64,000 nucleotides of DNA from an uncultured Lachnospiraceae bacterium (GTDB taxonomy: Bacteria > Bacillota > Clostridia > Lachnospirales > Lachnospiraceae), in NCBI GenBank assembly GCA_947384285.1, contig CANDGI010000009.1:1-64000 (forward strand). Direction: 5' to 3'. The notes under the pieces were generated by a model. It saw nothing but the letters and a program-made list of their open reading frames with translations, searched no databases and had not been told where the DNA came from. Positions 18,822 through 27,105 of the stretch are shown piece after piece. Within the stretch, counting starts at the first letter, position 1; each line of letters starts with the position of its first letter. Made by a program: the position numbers and the translations under genes.

Positions 18822-19541
18822 ATGGAAGAATTACGCACAAGAGCAGCAAATGAACACATTGGGATGGTTTCTGTTATGGGAAAAGAACCTTCCAAATATG
18901 ATTCGGATGTTTACGCTTCTTTTGGCATGGTATTGGATAATGACGGGTTATATGACAGGCTCAGCTGTTATGATAACTTAGATTTATATGCAAGGATTTA
19001 TTCTATCCGCAACCGGCAGAATAAAATATATGAGCTTTTGGAGGAGGTTGAGCTTTCAGAGGAATCAAAAAAAAGCGTTTCTGCTCTTTCAAAGGGAATG
19101 CGCCAAAGATTATCCTTCGCCCGGGCAATTCTCCATTCACCTAAAATTGTTTTTTTAGATGAGCCTACAAGCGGATTAGATCCTGCGACCACATTAAAAA
19201 TACATTCCTTAATGAGAAGATTAAAAGAAGAAGGTACTACGTTTTTTTTGACAACCCATAATATGGCCGAAGCACAGCAGATGTGCGGCCATATCGCGCT
19301 GCTGCATGAGGGACGCATTGTGGAAGATGGCACGCCGGAAGCCATTTGCCTGCGCCACCGCCCGGAATGCAAAGTCTCAATTGAGATGGATGATGGGAAT
19401 TGTTATGAAACCGATGCAGGAAATTTGGCGGATCTGCTTCAGAAAATAAAGAAGCCCCAGAACGATATCCTTCGGATTCATTCTAATGAGCCAAATTTGG
19501 AAAGCGTGTTTATCAAGATTACAGGGAGAAGGTTAGAATGA
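18822..19541 (+). CDS. ABC transporter ATP-binding protein lacking Walker A
   Basis: 239 residues that align with the second two thirds of a drug/peptide-type ABC ATPase. Present: the Q-loop-proximal region VYASFGMVLDNDGLYDRL, the C-loop LSKGMRQRLSFARA, Walker B IVFLDEPTSGLDP, the H-loop TTHN and a C-terminal domain ending NLESVFIKITGR. Absent: the first strands and the P-loop (GxxGxGKS/T); the protein begins MEELRTRAANEHIGMVSVMG, just after where Walker A should be. A strong GGGGGAGGTG precedes the ATG at 18822. It is coupled by a four-base overlap to a permease. Either a 5'-truncated pseudogene or a protein with a lost P-loop; it should not hydrolyse ATP alone. Confidence 0.85.
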   Translation: MEELRTRAANEHIGMVSVMGKEPSKYDSDVYASFGMVLDNDGLYDRLSCYDNLDLYARIYSIRNRQNKIYELLEEVELSEESKKSVSALSKGMRQRLSFARAILHSPKIVFLDEPTSGLDPATTLKIHSLMRRLKEEGTTFFLTTHNMAEAQQMCGHIALLHEGRIVEDGTPEAICLRHRPECKVSIEMDDGNCYETDAGNLADLLQKIKKPQNDILRIHSNEPNLESVFIKITGRRLE

Positions 19542-20236
19542 GTGCATTACATCATATTGCGGCTGTCTTTCACAAACAAGTGAAGGACTCTTTTAAAAAC
19601 AGATTGATTTTAGTTGTGTTTTTCATGTTTCCTGTATTGGCAATGGTTTTTAAAGAAATTGTTTCCAAAGAGGAGCTTGACTTTATGCTGCCTTCTTTTA
19701 TGACTATGAATACGGTCATGATTCCGATTATTTTTATGTCCAGCATTATAGCGGAAGAAAAAGAGAAAAAGACGCTGAGAATGCTGATTATGTCGAATGT
19801 CCGCTCTTGGGAATATCTGCTGGGCGTGGGGATATGCGTGTTTCTGCAGGCATTGTTAAGCACCTGTGTGTTCCTGGCAATTATTCCAAATTCTATGGAT
19901 GAGGCAATAGATTTTATCGTTGTGTCAACCATAGGGATTATCTGCTCCCTGCTCATTGGCGCGATTCTTGCAATTATCGCTAAAAATCAGATGAGCGTCG
20001 GCCCAGTCACAGCTCCTGTCTCTATGCTGATCGGGCTGCTTCCAATGTTTTCAGCCATGAATGATAAACTGGAACATGCGGCAAAAGCATTTTATTCCTA
20101 TTATGTAAGAGAATCATTTGTATCCCATTCCTTGGAAATTGATGAATCGTCCTGGGCTGTTATTGGCTTGAATTTTGCCGTTTTGCTTTTTCTTTTCATT
20201 ATTCTTTATAAATATAAGGGTTTAGGCAATGAATAA
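19538..20236 (+). CDS. ABC-2 type transporter permease
   Basis: 232 residues with about six membrane segments (near 20-38, 55-70, 95-118, 125-150, 155-175, 205-225), the size and layout of an ABC-2 permease. The cytoplasmic motif IIAEEKEKKTLRMLIMSNV after the second segment is typical of this type (EEKEKKTLE...LxxxP/S). It overlaps the ATPase gene (ATGA) and the protease gene downstream by eight bases, so the three are translated as one unit. Together with an M50 protease this resembles peptide-export or immunity loci; the substrate is unknown. Confidence 0.85.
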   Translation: MSALHHIAAVFHKQVKDSFKNRLILVVFFMFPVLAMVFKEIVSKEELDFMLPSFMTMNTVMIPIIFMSSIIAEEKEKKTLRMLIMSNVRSWEYLLGVGICVFLQALLSTCVFLAIIPNSMDEAIDFIVVSTIGIICSLLIGAILAIIAKNQMSVGPVTAPVSMLIGLLPMFSAMNDKLEHAAKAFYSYYVRESFVSHSLEIDESSWAVIGLNFAVLLFLFIILYKYKGLGNE

Positions 20237-20906
20237 ACGAAGATGCACAAGATATGAACGGTTTGAGGCTTCTTCTGGAACGAGATACTATGATCGCAGA
20301 AATCATGCTGTTGTGGAGGAGGTTATATCAGAGGATAGGGTAACTTGGGAGCAGGAAGATATCTGTGCTGCATCCTGTTATCCGCATAAATTACTGTCCA
20401 AAATAAAAATCCATCCGTTAGTGATAGACCTGGCAATCCTATGGATTCTTATGGCATACATATGGCATTTTGCAGATTTAAGGTTTGTAACTGCTGTTCC
20501 TAAGGGGCACAGCATATGTTATGCGGCAGCTGTAGAACTGTCCATTTTGGTTCTTTCTATTTTTTTACATGAAATGTCTCATGGAATAGCCGCAGTATCC
20601 CAAGGCGCTTTTGTGGCGGAAATCGGAGTGGCAAAGGCAGGATTTGGATTTCAGTATTTCACAAAAGTAATATGGGACAGCCCTGCAAAATGGGAGAAAA
20701 TGCGTTTCTTTTTCAGCGGTGTTGCTATGAATATGTTTTTAAGCGTTATTGGCATCGTATTGTTTACAGAGTTGGACCGGCAGTGTGGTTTTTATCTATA
20801 TCTTACAAATACCTTCTTTTCTGTGTTTAATTTACTGCCGGTCAAATGTATGAATTCCGATGGATATCATATGATGCAATTGGTTTTGCAAAAAAAAGAA
20901 GAATAA
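20229..20906 (+). CDS. M50 (site-2 protease type) membrane metalloprotease
   Basis: 225 residues with membrane segments at about 62-80, 95-118, 145-170 and 175-195. The zinc-binding motif HEMSH lies in FLHEMSHGIAAVSQG, and the third ligand is in the C-terminal NLLPVKCMNSDGYHM (family NxxP...DG). Intramembrane proteases of this kind occur in RiPP and epipeptide clusters of the YydFGHIJ type, where M50, ATPase and permease genes stand together. Here no radical-SAM enzyme or clear precursor peptide is visible. The N-terminal 45 residues are soluble and basic. A hairpin with a T-tract at about 20906-20952 follows. Confidence 0.8.
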   Translation: MNKRRCTRYERFEASSGTRYYDRRNHAVVEEVISEDRVTWEQEDICAASCYPHKLLSKIKIHPLVIDLAILWILMAYIWHFADLRFVTAVPKGHSICYAAAVELSILVLSIFLHEMSHGIAAVSQGAFVAEIGVAKAGFGFQYFTKVIWDSPAKWEKMRFFFSGVAMNMFLSVIGIVLFTELDRQCGFYLYLTNTFFSVFNLLPVKCMNSDGYHMMQLVLQKKEE

Positions 20907-21100
20907 AAAACGTCAGAAGTGAGCCGTTGGCACAGGCGCTTTTGGCGTTTTTTATTTTGGCGGAGAACCGGAGCGTGTGGAAACGCATGCGTAAAATATG
21001 TATATTATGTGAAATCACACGAAACAGGTGGAAATCAGAGGGATGAAGTGGTATAAAGGAAGAGAAGGAAAAAGAGACAGGAAGAAGCAGAGGTGAAAGG

Positions 21101-22570
21101 ATGAAGCATTCCATTACGGGAAAGATAACAGCTGTCATGATAGGCATCGTGGCCGGTACAGTGCTGTTGTGCTGGTTTATCAATACATCCCTTCTGGAGG
21201 ATTACTATGTAGAGTACAAACAGCAGAAGCTGCTGTCCACCTTTCAAATGGCGGACCGGGCCAGCAGCGAAGGGGAAATTGGGACAGAAAAGTTTATCAT
21301 CCGGCTGGAAAAGCAATGTGCCAACAGCAATATTACTATGATGATCATAGGCCCCGACCGAACCATCATACACTCCAATGTGGGGGATGACAGAACCCTG
21401 CTGCTGCAGTTTTTGGAGCTTATTTTCAAGGTGGATGAGGATGCGGAGATATTGGAAAATACAGGAGAGTATGTGGTAGAGAAAACCGATGACAGAAGGC
21501 TGAAAACAGATTATCTTGTCTTGTGGGGGAACCTGCAGGATGGGAATCTGATTTTGATGCGCACAGCCGTGGAAAGCATCAAGGAAAGCGTGGAGATTGC
21601 CAACCGCTTTTTGGCATATGTGGGGGTTGTGGCGGTCATTGTCTGCGCGGTGGTTATCTATGTGGTTACCAGAAGGATTACAAATCCGATTTTGCAGCTT
21701 GCAGATATTTCCAAGAGAATGGCTAACCTTGATTTTGATGCCAAGTTCCAAAGCAGGGGGAAAAATGAGGTTGATTTGCTGGGGGAGCATATGAATCAGC
21801 TGTCCGAGACACTGGAAGAGACGATTTCAGAATTGAAAAGCGCCAACAATGAATTAAAGATAGATATTGAGAAGAAAACAGAAATGGATGAAATGCGCAA
21901 GGAATTTATTTCCAACGTGTCCCACGAGCTGAAAACACCCATTGCCTTAATCCAGGGATACGCAGAAGGATTGCAGGAGTGTATCAATGATGATGCGGCA
22001 AGCCGGGAATTTTATTGCGAGGTGATTATGGATGAAGCAGATAAGATGAACCAGCTTGTGAAAAACCTGCTTACTTTGAATCAGCTGGAATCTGGCAGTG
22101 AACAGGTGGTTTTTGAACGGTTTGATTTGATAGAGTTAATCCATGGGGTGATTAATTCCACTGCCATATTACGGGAGCAGAACGGCATTTCCCTGGCAAT
22201 GCATGGGATTGGCCCGGTGTATGTCTGGGCGGATGAGTTTAAGACGGAACAGGTGCTGACCAATTATATCAGCAATGCCATCCATTATGCGCTGGGGGAA
22301 AAGAAAATAGAAATTACAGTCCTGCCTGGCTGGGAGACAGTCCGGGTAGAGGTCTTTAACACTGGAAATCATATTCCAGAGCAGGATTTGGAGCATATCT
22401 GGGATAAATTTTATAAAGTGGACAAGGCGAGAACCAGAGAATACGGGGGGAACGGCATTGGATTGTCTATCGTAAAGGCTATTGCTGATTCTTTCCACAG
22501 GGAATGCGGCGTCAGCAACGTGGAGGGAGGAGTAAAATTCTGGTTTGAATTAGACAGCAGGAGCCAGTGA
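21101..22570 (+). CDS. Sensor histidine kinase
   Basis: 489 residues. Membrane segment 1 at about 9-28, an extracytoplasmic sensor of about 140 residues, membrane segment 2 at about 170-190, HAMP (192-245, RRITNPILQLADISKRM), then the dimerisation/phosphoacceptor helix FISNVSHELKTPIALIQGYAEGL with the H box, and the ATPase domain with N box NYISNAIHYA, G1 FNTGNHIPEQ, F box IWDKFYKVDKAR and G2 YGGNGIGLSIVKAI. AGAGGTGAAAGG stands before the ATG. It is the probable partner of the regulator at 17.7 kb. Its last codons lie inside the first unit of a 28-bp tandem repeat. Confidence 0.92.
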   Translation: MKHSITGKITAVMIGIVAGTVLLCWFINTSLLEDYYVEYKQQKLLSTFQMADRASSEGEIGTEKFIIRLEKQCANSNITMMIIGPDRTIIHSNVGDDRTLLLQFLELIFKVDEDAEILENTGEYVVEKTDDRRLKTDYLVLWGNLQDGNLILMRTAVESIKESVEIANRFLAYVGVVAVIVCAVVIYVVTRRITNPILQLADISKRMANLDFDAKFQSRGKNEVDLLGEHMNQLSETLEETISELKSANNELKIDIEKKTEMDEMRKEFISNVSHELKTPIALIQGYAEGLQECINDDAASREFYCEVIMDEADKMNQLVKNLLTLNQLESGSEQVVFERFDLIELIHGVINSTAILREQNGISLAMHGIGPVYVWADEFKTEQVLTNYISNAIHYALGEKKIEITVLPGWETVRVEVFNTGNHIPEQDLEHIWDKFYKVDKARTREYGGNGIGLSIVKAIADSFHRECGVSNVEGGVKFWFELDSRSQ

Positions 22571-22730
22571 AGGCTTGCGGGGTGCAAAGAGCCAGTGAAG
22601 GCTTGCAGGGTGCAAAGAACCAGTGAAGGCTTGCGGGGTGCAAAGAGCCAATGAAGGCTTGCGGGGTGCAAAGAGCCAGTGAAGGCTTGCGGGGTGCAAA
22701 GAGCCAGTGAAGGCTTGCGGGGTGCAAAGA
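22563..22730. repeat. 28-bp minisatellite, six units plus a partial one
   Basis: Six head-to-tail units of GCCAGTGAAGGCTTGCGGGG+TGCAAAGA, starting at 22563, 22591, 22619, 22647, 22675 and 22703, with at most two substitutions per unit; a degenerate partial unit runs to about 22750. The first unit contains the stop codon of the kinase gene. There are no spacers, so it is not a CRISPR array. Since 28 is not a multiple of three, all reverse frames stay open, producing false ORFs. Beyond it, 22751-22851 holds nothing recognisable. Confidence 0.95.
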
Positions 22731-22851
22731 GGCAAAGGCTTGCAGGAGGATGCAGCAGATATCAGAGAGAGAAACCAGGGAAGCGAAGGGAATCTGTTTT
22801 GGGAAAAACCGTGGGGAAATGATAAATTTCTTCCAGAGGGAAAATTCGTTG

Positions 22852-22880
22852 TTGCCCTGTGGATTAAATGATGGTAGAAT
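22852..22880 (+). promoter_or_regulatory. Probable promoter of the lipoprotein gene
   Basis: TTGCCC, a 17-base spacer and TAGAAT, 45 bases before the lipoprotein start. Confidence 0.6.
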
Positions 22881-22925
22881 AGAAAACAGAAAAGGAATAT
22901 GTAACAATAAAAAGGAGATATACTT

Positions 22926-23651
22926 ATGAAGAAATTCATAAAAAGGGGAACGGCACTGATAGCGGCAGCATTTCTTCTTGCCGGATGCGGGGATGAGATG
23001 GTGGTATTGACGGAGAGTGAAGAGGCGGTTGTTGTCAATTATTCTGCTGGAACCCTTGCAAAGCATAATATCCACCAGCAGGAAGGGATGTCTGGGGTAT
23101 ATCCAAAGGAAGAGGAAGAAGAGCCTCCGGTAGTGGAGGAGGAAAAGAAGGAACAGGAAGGCCAGGAAACCACGAGCCAGGAGACTGAGGGGCAGGAACA
23201 GGCAGGCGGCCAGGCAGAGGATGGCAGCGAAGCCGCTGGCGGAGCAACCTTGACGGAAGCGCTGGCAGTTCCAGGACTAGAATTTTCTTATGTCGATTAT
23301 TCTGTCACCAATAATTATAAGCAGGGAGAATATTTTTCCCTGGATGCAGCAGAGGGAAACACGTTTGTGATATTGAATGTAAATATGACAAATACAGGTG
23401 CGGAAGCGGTTTCCTGTGACTTGTTAAGCAGACAGCCTATCTTCACGTTGAAAATAAATGAGGAGGCAGGCGTGAAGAATGAGGTCACTATGCTTGAAAA
23501 TGATTTGTCCACCTATATCGGCACTTTAGAACAGGGACAGACAGCAGCAGGGATTATATTGTTTGAAGTATCTGCATCAGTTACAGAGAATATATCGTCC
23601 ATTCAGCTTTCCATGCAGATGGGCGAGACTATAACGAATATTGAAATGTAA
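22926..23651 (+). CDS. Lipoprotein with DUF4352-like domain
   Basis: 241 residues exported and lipid-anchored: basic N-terminus, hydrophobic stretch and lipobox LLAGC with the modified Cys at 21. Residues about 55-105 are an acidic, low-complexity linker (EEEEEPPVVEEEKKEQEG, then Gln/Gly/Glu). The C-terminal 120 residues have the immunoglobulin-like pattern of DUF4352 proteins (FVILNVNMTNTGAEAVSCD..., GTLEQGQTAAGIILFEV). AAAAGGAGATATACTT precedes the ATG. Role on the cell surface unknown. It stands alone with its own promoter. Confidence 0.8.
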   Translation: MKKFIKRGTALIAAAFLLAGCGDEMVVLTESEEAVVVNYSAGTLAKHNIHQQEGMSGVYPKEEEEEPPVVEEEKKEQEGQETTSQETEGQEQAGGQAEDGSEAAGGATLTEALAVPGLEFSYVDYSVTNNYKQGEYFSLDAAEGNTFVILNVNMTNTGAEAVSCDLLSRQPIFTLKINEEAGVKNEVTMLENDLSTYIGTLEQGQTAAGIILFEVSASVTENISSIQLSMQMGETITNIEM

Positions 23652-23703
23652 GAAATTTTTATAAAATTGAAAAAATGTTGTATATTTTTCAGAAAGTATG
23701 TGC

Positions 23704-23709
23704 TATAAT
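23704..23709 (+). promoter_or_regulatory. Extended -10 element upstream of cheV
   Basis: TGC-TATAAT, 54 bases before the cheV start, with no good -35 at 17 bases (a TTGTAT lies 20 bases upstream). No sigma-28 box was found. Confidence 0.5.
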
Positions 23710-23762
23710 GTAGAAAAGCATATTTGACGCGGAAATATACCGGAGAGGAGAGAGTTACTATT

Positions 23763-24689
23763 ATGGATACAAATATTCTTTTGGAGAATGGCACAAATGA
23801 GCTGGAGGTTTTAGAATTTACATTAGCTGGAAATCATTACGGTATCAATGTAGCGAAAATTCGGGAGATTTTAACATATCAGCCCGTCACTCCGATTCCT
23901 AATGCACATCCAAGTGTGGAAGGTATATTTATGCCAAGAGATACGATGATAACTGTAATTAATCTGCGCAACTGTCTGGCACTGCCGGATATTGACAGGG
24001 ACGGCCTGTTTATCATCACCAATTTTAATAAACTGAACATTGCATTCCATGTAGACGAGGTTTGCGGAATCCACAGGCTTTCCTGGGCAGATATTATTAC
24101 ACCGGATTCTACCATTAATATAGAAGACAATGGAGTATCTACTGGAGTAATTAAGCTGGAAGACCGGCTGATTGTTATTCTGGACTTCGAGAAGATTGTA
24201 ACAGATATCAGCCCGGAAACAGGCTTGCAGGTATCTGATTTAGACGATCTGGAAGAGCGTGTCAGAAGCGATTCTCCGATTATGGTTGCAGAGGATTCCC
24301 CGCTGCTGTCCAAATTGATTACGGACTGTCTGAAGAAGTCCGGCTATACCAAGCTGATTGTGAATAATAATGGGCAGGAGCTATGGGATAGGCTTTGCGA
24401 GTTTAGAAAATCCGGGGAACTGGATGACAAGGTACATATGGTAATTACTGATATTGAGATGCCGTTGATGGATGGGCACCGGCTGACTAAATTGATTAAA
24501 GAGGATGACGAGTTAAAGCACATTCCGGTTGTTATTTTCTCATCCCTGGTAAATGAAGAGATGAGGCGTAAGGGTGAAATGCTTGGAGCAGATGCCCAGC
24601 TGACAAAACCGGAGATTGGAAAACTGGTAAGCGCCATTGATGATCTTTTGGATAAGAGGAAAGAAGCATTGGCACGTAAGCAAGGCTGA
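23763..24689 (+). CDS. cheV: Chemotaxis protein CheV
   Basis: Couples chemoreceptors to CheA and adapts the signal by phosphorylation. 308 residues: an N-terminal CheW-like domain (about 10-165, VLEFTLAGNHYGINVAKIREIL, HPSVEGIFMPRDTMITVINLR) and a C-terminal receiver domain (about 175-305) with EDSPLLSKL, the acceptor Asp in MVITDIEMPLMDGH, VIFSSLVNEE and the Lys in DAQLTKPEIG. The start at 23763 follows GGAGAGGAGAG. It is isolated from the flagellar operon at 58 kb. A palindromic repeat 24 bases downstream may act as its terminator. Confidence 0.94.
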   Translation: MDTNILLENGTNELEVLEFTLAGNHYGINVAKIREILTYQPVTPIPNAHPSVEGIFMPRDTMITVINLRNCLALPDIDRDGLFIITNFNKLNIAFHVDEVCGIHRLSWADIITPDSTINIEDNGVSTGVIKLEDRLIVILDFEKIVTDISPETGLQVSDLDDLEERVRSDSPIMVAEDSPLLSKLITDCLKKSGYTKLIVNNNGQELWDRLCEFRKSGELDDKVHMVITDIEMPLMDGHRLTKLIKEDDELKHIPVVIFSSLVNEEMRRKGEMLGADAQLTKPEIGKLVSAIDDLLDKRKEALARKQG

Positions 24690-24712
24690 TACGGCAGATA
24701 AAAATAGAAGAG

Positions 24713-24805
24713 GCTGCCGGGAAATGGTAAGTTATCTACAATATATTGTGGTGCTTTCAGTGGCACAACTATATATTGTAGACAAATTTCATTTCCCGGC
24801 AGCCC
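24713..24805. repeat. Palindromic repeat family A, copy 2
   Basis: About 93 bp. The left arm GGCTGCCGGGAAATG and the right arm CATTTCCCGGCAGCC are perfect complements. The inner parts around TCTACAATATATTGTGG and CAACTATATATTGTAGA pair with few mismatches, ending at GTGC and GCAC around a short loop. The flanks AGAG and CTCTTT extend the stem and give a short T-tract. It lies 24 bases after cheV. The following 24806-24944 holds nothing else recognisable. Confidence 0.85.
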
Positions 24806-24944
24806 TCTTTGCGTCATCCCCCTCCTTTATTTTTCTTCACGGGTTCCATACCCCGCATTGACACATGAGAGCATATAAGCTATCGGATAAACTGATAAAG
24901 GAGAGAATATATTGTACGAGGTTTATTCGAGAAAAGGAGCAGGG

Positions 24945-25094
24945 ATGATGGACAATGTAAAGAAAATTTCCTCAGTGGGAGAAAGCTGGAGCGGATACAG
25001 AAAGAAGCATCATATGGCGGAAGAAATTGGTCGATTTCTTTCTTGTAATAGAGAAAGCTACGTGGTAGAATGGCATAGTAAACTATCGTGCTAA
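24945..25094 (+). CDS. Possible small protein
   Basis: A 49-residue frame starting MMDNVKKISSVGESWSGYRK, with AAAAGGAGCAGGG as ribosome binding site; an extended version starts with TTG at 24912 after AAGGAGAG. It is basic, ends in WHSKLSC, and its stop touches repeat family B. It has no recognisable domain and could be non-coding. Confidence 0.3.
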   Translation: MMDNVKKISSVGESWSGYRKKHHMAEEIGRFLSCNRESYVVEWHSKLSC

Positions 25095-25095
25095 G

Positions 25096-25122
25096 CTAGC
25101 CGTTTGGCGGGCCGCATGGCCG
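25096..25122. repeat. Repeat family B, copy 3 (core)
   Basis: GCCGTTTGGC (stem 1) followed by GGGCCGCATGGCC. The 15-base core GCGGGCCGCATGGCC is identical to the copy at 16696; the second hairpin is missing. Confidence 0.5.
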
Positions 25123-25180
25123 CAGGAATGTTGTGCAAGAGACAGAGACACCAAGCATAAGGAGGATACCAGGAGTGAAC

Positions 25181-25888
25181 ATGTTATCGTTGGAAACAGA
25201 ATTAAAGGGTAATTCTTATCCCGGAAGAGGAATTGTAATTGGAAAGTCAAAAGATGGTAAATATGCAGTTACCGCTTATTTTATTATGGGAAGAAGCGAG
25301 AACAGCAGGAACCGCATTTTTGTGGAGGATGGAGAGGGAATCCGCACACAGGCTTTTGACCCGTCCAAACTGAGCGATCCCAGTCTTATTATTTATGCGC
25401 CGGTACGGGTGCTGGGCAATAAGACAATTGTGACCAATGGAGATCAGACAGATACCATTTATGAGCTGATGGATAAGCAGCAGACTTTTGAGCAGTCGCT
25501 GCGTACCAGGGAATTTGAACCAGATGCACCCAACTATACGCCTCGCATTTCTGGTATTATGCATGTGGAGCAGGGCAGTTATAATTATGCAATGTCCATT
25601 TTAAAGAGCAGCCATGGGAACCCCAAGTCCTGTAACCGTTATACCTTTGCTTATGAAAACCCAGCAGCCGGGGAAGGGCATTTTATCCATACCTATATGG
25701 GCGATGGAAATCCTCTGCCCAGCTTTGAGGGAGAACCGAAGCTTGTGGAGCTGGACGGGAATATTGATGAGATTGCAGGAAAAATCTGGGACAGCTTAAA
25801 TGAGGAGAACAAAGTCTCCCTGTTTGTCAGATACATTGAGATTGAAACGGGAAAATACGAAACCAGAATTATCAATAAGAACCAATAG
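25181..25888 (+). CDS. IMP cyclohydrolase, PurO type
   Basis: 235 residues, resembling the archaeal-type IMP cyclohydrolase that closes the ring of FAICAR to give IMP, the last purine step. Segments characteristic of the clostridial form: GNSYPGRGIVIGKSKDGKYA near the N-terminus, YFIMGRSENSRNRIF, NGDQTDTIYEL, and ENPAAGEGHFIHTYMGDGNP. The start at 25181 is set by CCAGGAGTGAAC before the ATG; an upstream frame exists to 25133. The next gene encodes the AICAR formyltransferase, so the two replace the bifunctional PurH of most bacteria. Assignment by motif memory; the pairing makes it convincing. Confidence 0.85.
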   Translation: MLSLETELKGNSYPGRGIVIGKSKDGKYAVTAYFIMGRSENSRNRIFVEDGEGIRTQAFDPSKLSDPSLIIYAPVRVLGNKTIVTNGDQTDTIYELMDKQQTFEQSLRTREFEPDAPNYTPRISGIMHVEQGSYNYAMSILKSSHGNPKSCNRYTFAYENPAAGEGHFIHTYMGDGNPLPSFEGEPKLVELDGNIDEIAGKIWDSLNEENKVSLFVRYIEIETGKYETRIINKNQ

Positions 25889-25902
25889 TGAAAGGAAAAA
25901 TT

Positions 25903-27081
25903 ATGCAGGAATTAGAATTAAAATACGGATGCAACCCCAACCAGAAGCCATCAAGAATTTATATGGAAGAAGGGGAGCTTCCCATTAAAGTGTTAAACGG
26001 CAAGCCAGGTTATATTAATTTTCTGGATGCATTCAATGGGTGGCAGCTGGTGAGAGAATTGAAGAAAGCTGCAGGGCTTCCGGCAGCAGCATCTTTTAAA
26101 CATGTTTCCCCGGCAGGAGCGGCAGTAGGCCTTCCCATGTCGGAGGTGGAAAAAAAGATTTACTGGGTAGATGATATGGATATGGAGTTTACCCCTCTTG
26201 CAAATGCATATGCAAGAGCCAGAGGTGCAGACCGTATGTCCTCTTTCGGAGATTTTATCTCTTTGTCTGATGTGTGTGATAAGGCCACAGCATTGATTAT
26301 CAAGCGGGAGGTTTCGGATGGCGTGATTGCGCCTGGATACGAGCCGGAAGCACTGGAAATTTTGAAAGGGAAGAAAAAAGGCAGCTACAATGTGATTGAG
26401 ATAGATCCGGATTATGTGCCGGCTCCGGTGGAGCGGAAGGAAGTCTTTGGCATCACCTTTGAGCAGGGAAGGAATGAGCTGAACATTGATAAGGATTTCT
26501 TTGGCAATGTGGTGACGGAGAATAAGGAGATTCCGGAATCAGCCAAGATAGACCTTGCCATTGCAATGATTACGTTAAAGTATACCCAGTCAAACTCTGT
26601 ATGTTATGCCAAGGGAGGGCAGGCCATCGGCATTGGCGCCGGGCAGCAGTCCAGAATCCACTGCACCCGCTTGGCCGGGCAGAAAGCAGACAACTGGTTC
26701 CTGCGCCAGGCTCCTAAGGTGCTGGAGCTGCAGTTTGCAGAGGGCATTGGCCGGGCAGACAGGGATAATGCCATTGATTTGTATATTGGCGAGGACTATA
26801 TGGATGTTTTGGCGGACGGTGCCTGGGAGAAGATTTTTAAGGTAAAGCCAGAGGTGTTTACCAGGGAAGAAAAGAGGGCATGGCTGGATCAGATGACAGG
26901 TGTGGCTCTTGGTTCCGATGCATTTTTCCCGTTTGGGGATAATATTGAGCGGGCGCACAGAAGCGGCGTTACTTATGTGGCAGAGCCGGGAGGCTCCATA
27001 CGTGACGACCATGTCATTGAGACCTGCAATAAATATCACATGGCAATGTGCTTTACGGGAATCCGCCTGTTCCATCATTAA
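25903..27081 (+). CDS. AICAR formyltransferase (stand-alone, PurH-like)
   Basis: 392 residues corresponding to the transformylase part of PurH, which formylates AICAR with 10-formyl-THF to FAICAR. Family blocks: ELKYGCNPNQKPSRIY, the catalytic region AASFKHVSPAGAAVG (Lys-His), YTQSNSVCYAKGGQAIGIGAGQQ, DAFFPFGDNIERAH and GVTYVAEPGGSIRDDHVIE. The IMP-cyclohydrolase (MGS-like) N-terminal domain of bifunctional PurH is absent. It starts 15 bases after the PurO-type gene with GAAAGGAAAAATT as ribosome binding site. Convergent with the following minus-strand gene. Confidence 0.92.
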   Translation: MQELELKYGCNPNQKPSRIYMEEGELPIKVLNGKPGYINFLDAFNGWQLVRELKKAAGLPAAASFKHVSPAGAAVGLPMSEVEKKIYWVDDMDMEFTPLANAYARARGADRMSSFGDFISLSDVCDKATALIIKREVSDGVIAPGYEPEALEILKGKKKGSYNVIEIDPDYVPAPVERKEVFGITFEQGRNELNIDKDFFGNVVTENKEIPESAKIDLAIAMITLKYTQSNSVCYAKGGQAIGIGAGQQSRIHCTRLAGQKADNWFLRQAPKVLELQFAEGIGRADRDNAIDLYIGEDYMDVLADGAWEKIFKVKPEVFTREEKRAWLDQMTGVALGSDAFFPFGDNIERAHRSGVTYVAEPGGSIRDDHVIETCNKYHMAMCFTGIRLFHH

Positions 27082-27105
27082 GGAGGAATTTTTTGCCAGC
27101 TCCTT

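Noticed and set aside
22563-22730. CRISPR array
   Set aside because: The units are directly adjacent, without spacers, and no cas genes are present.
22411-23075. Long minus-strand frames with repeated HPASLHW/PQAFTGSL motifs
   Set aside because: They are created by the 28-bp tandem repeat, whose length keeps several frames open; the lipoprotein gene on the plus strand is clearly real.
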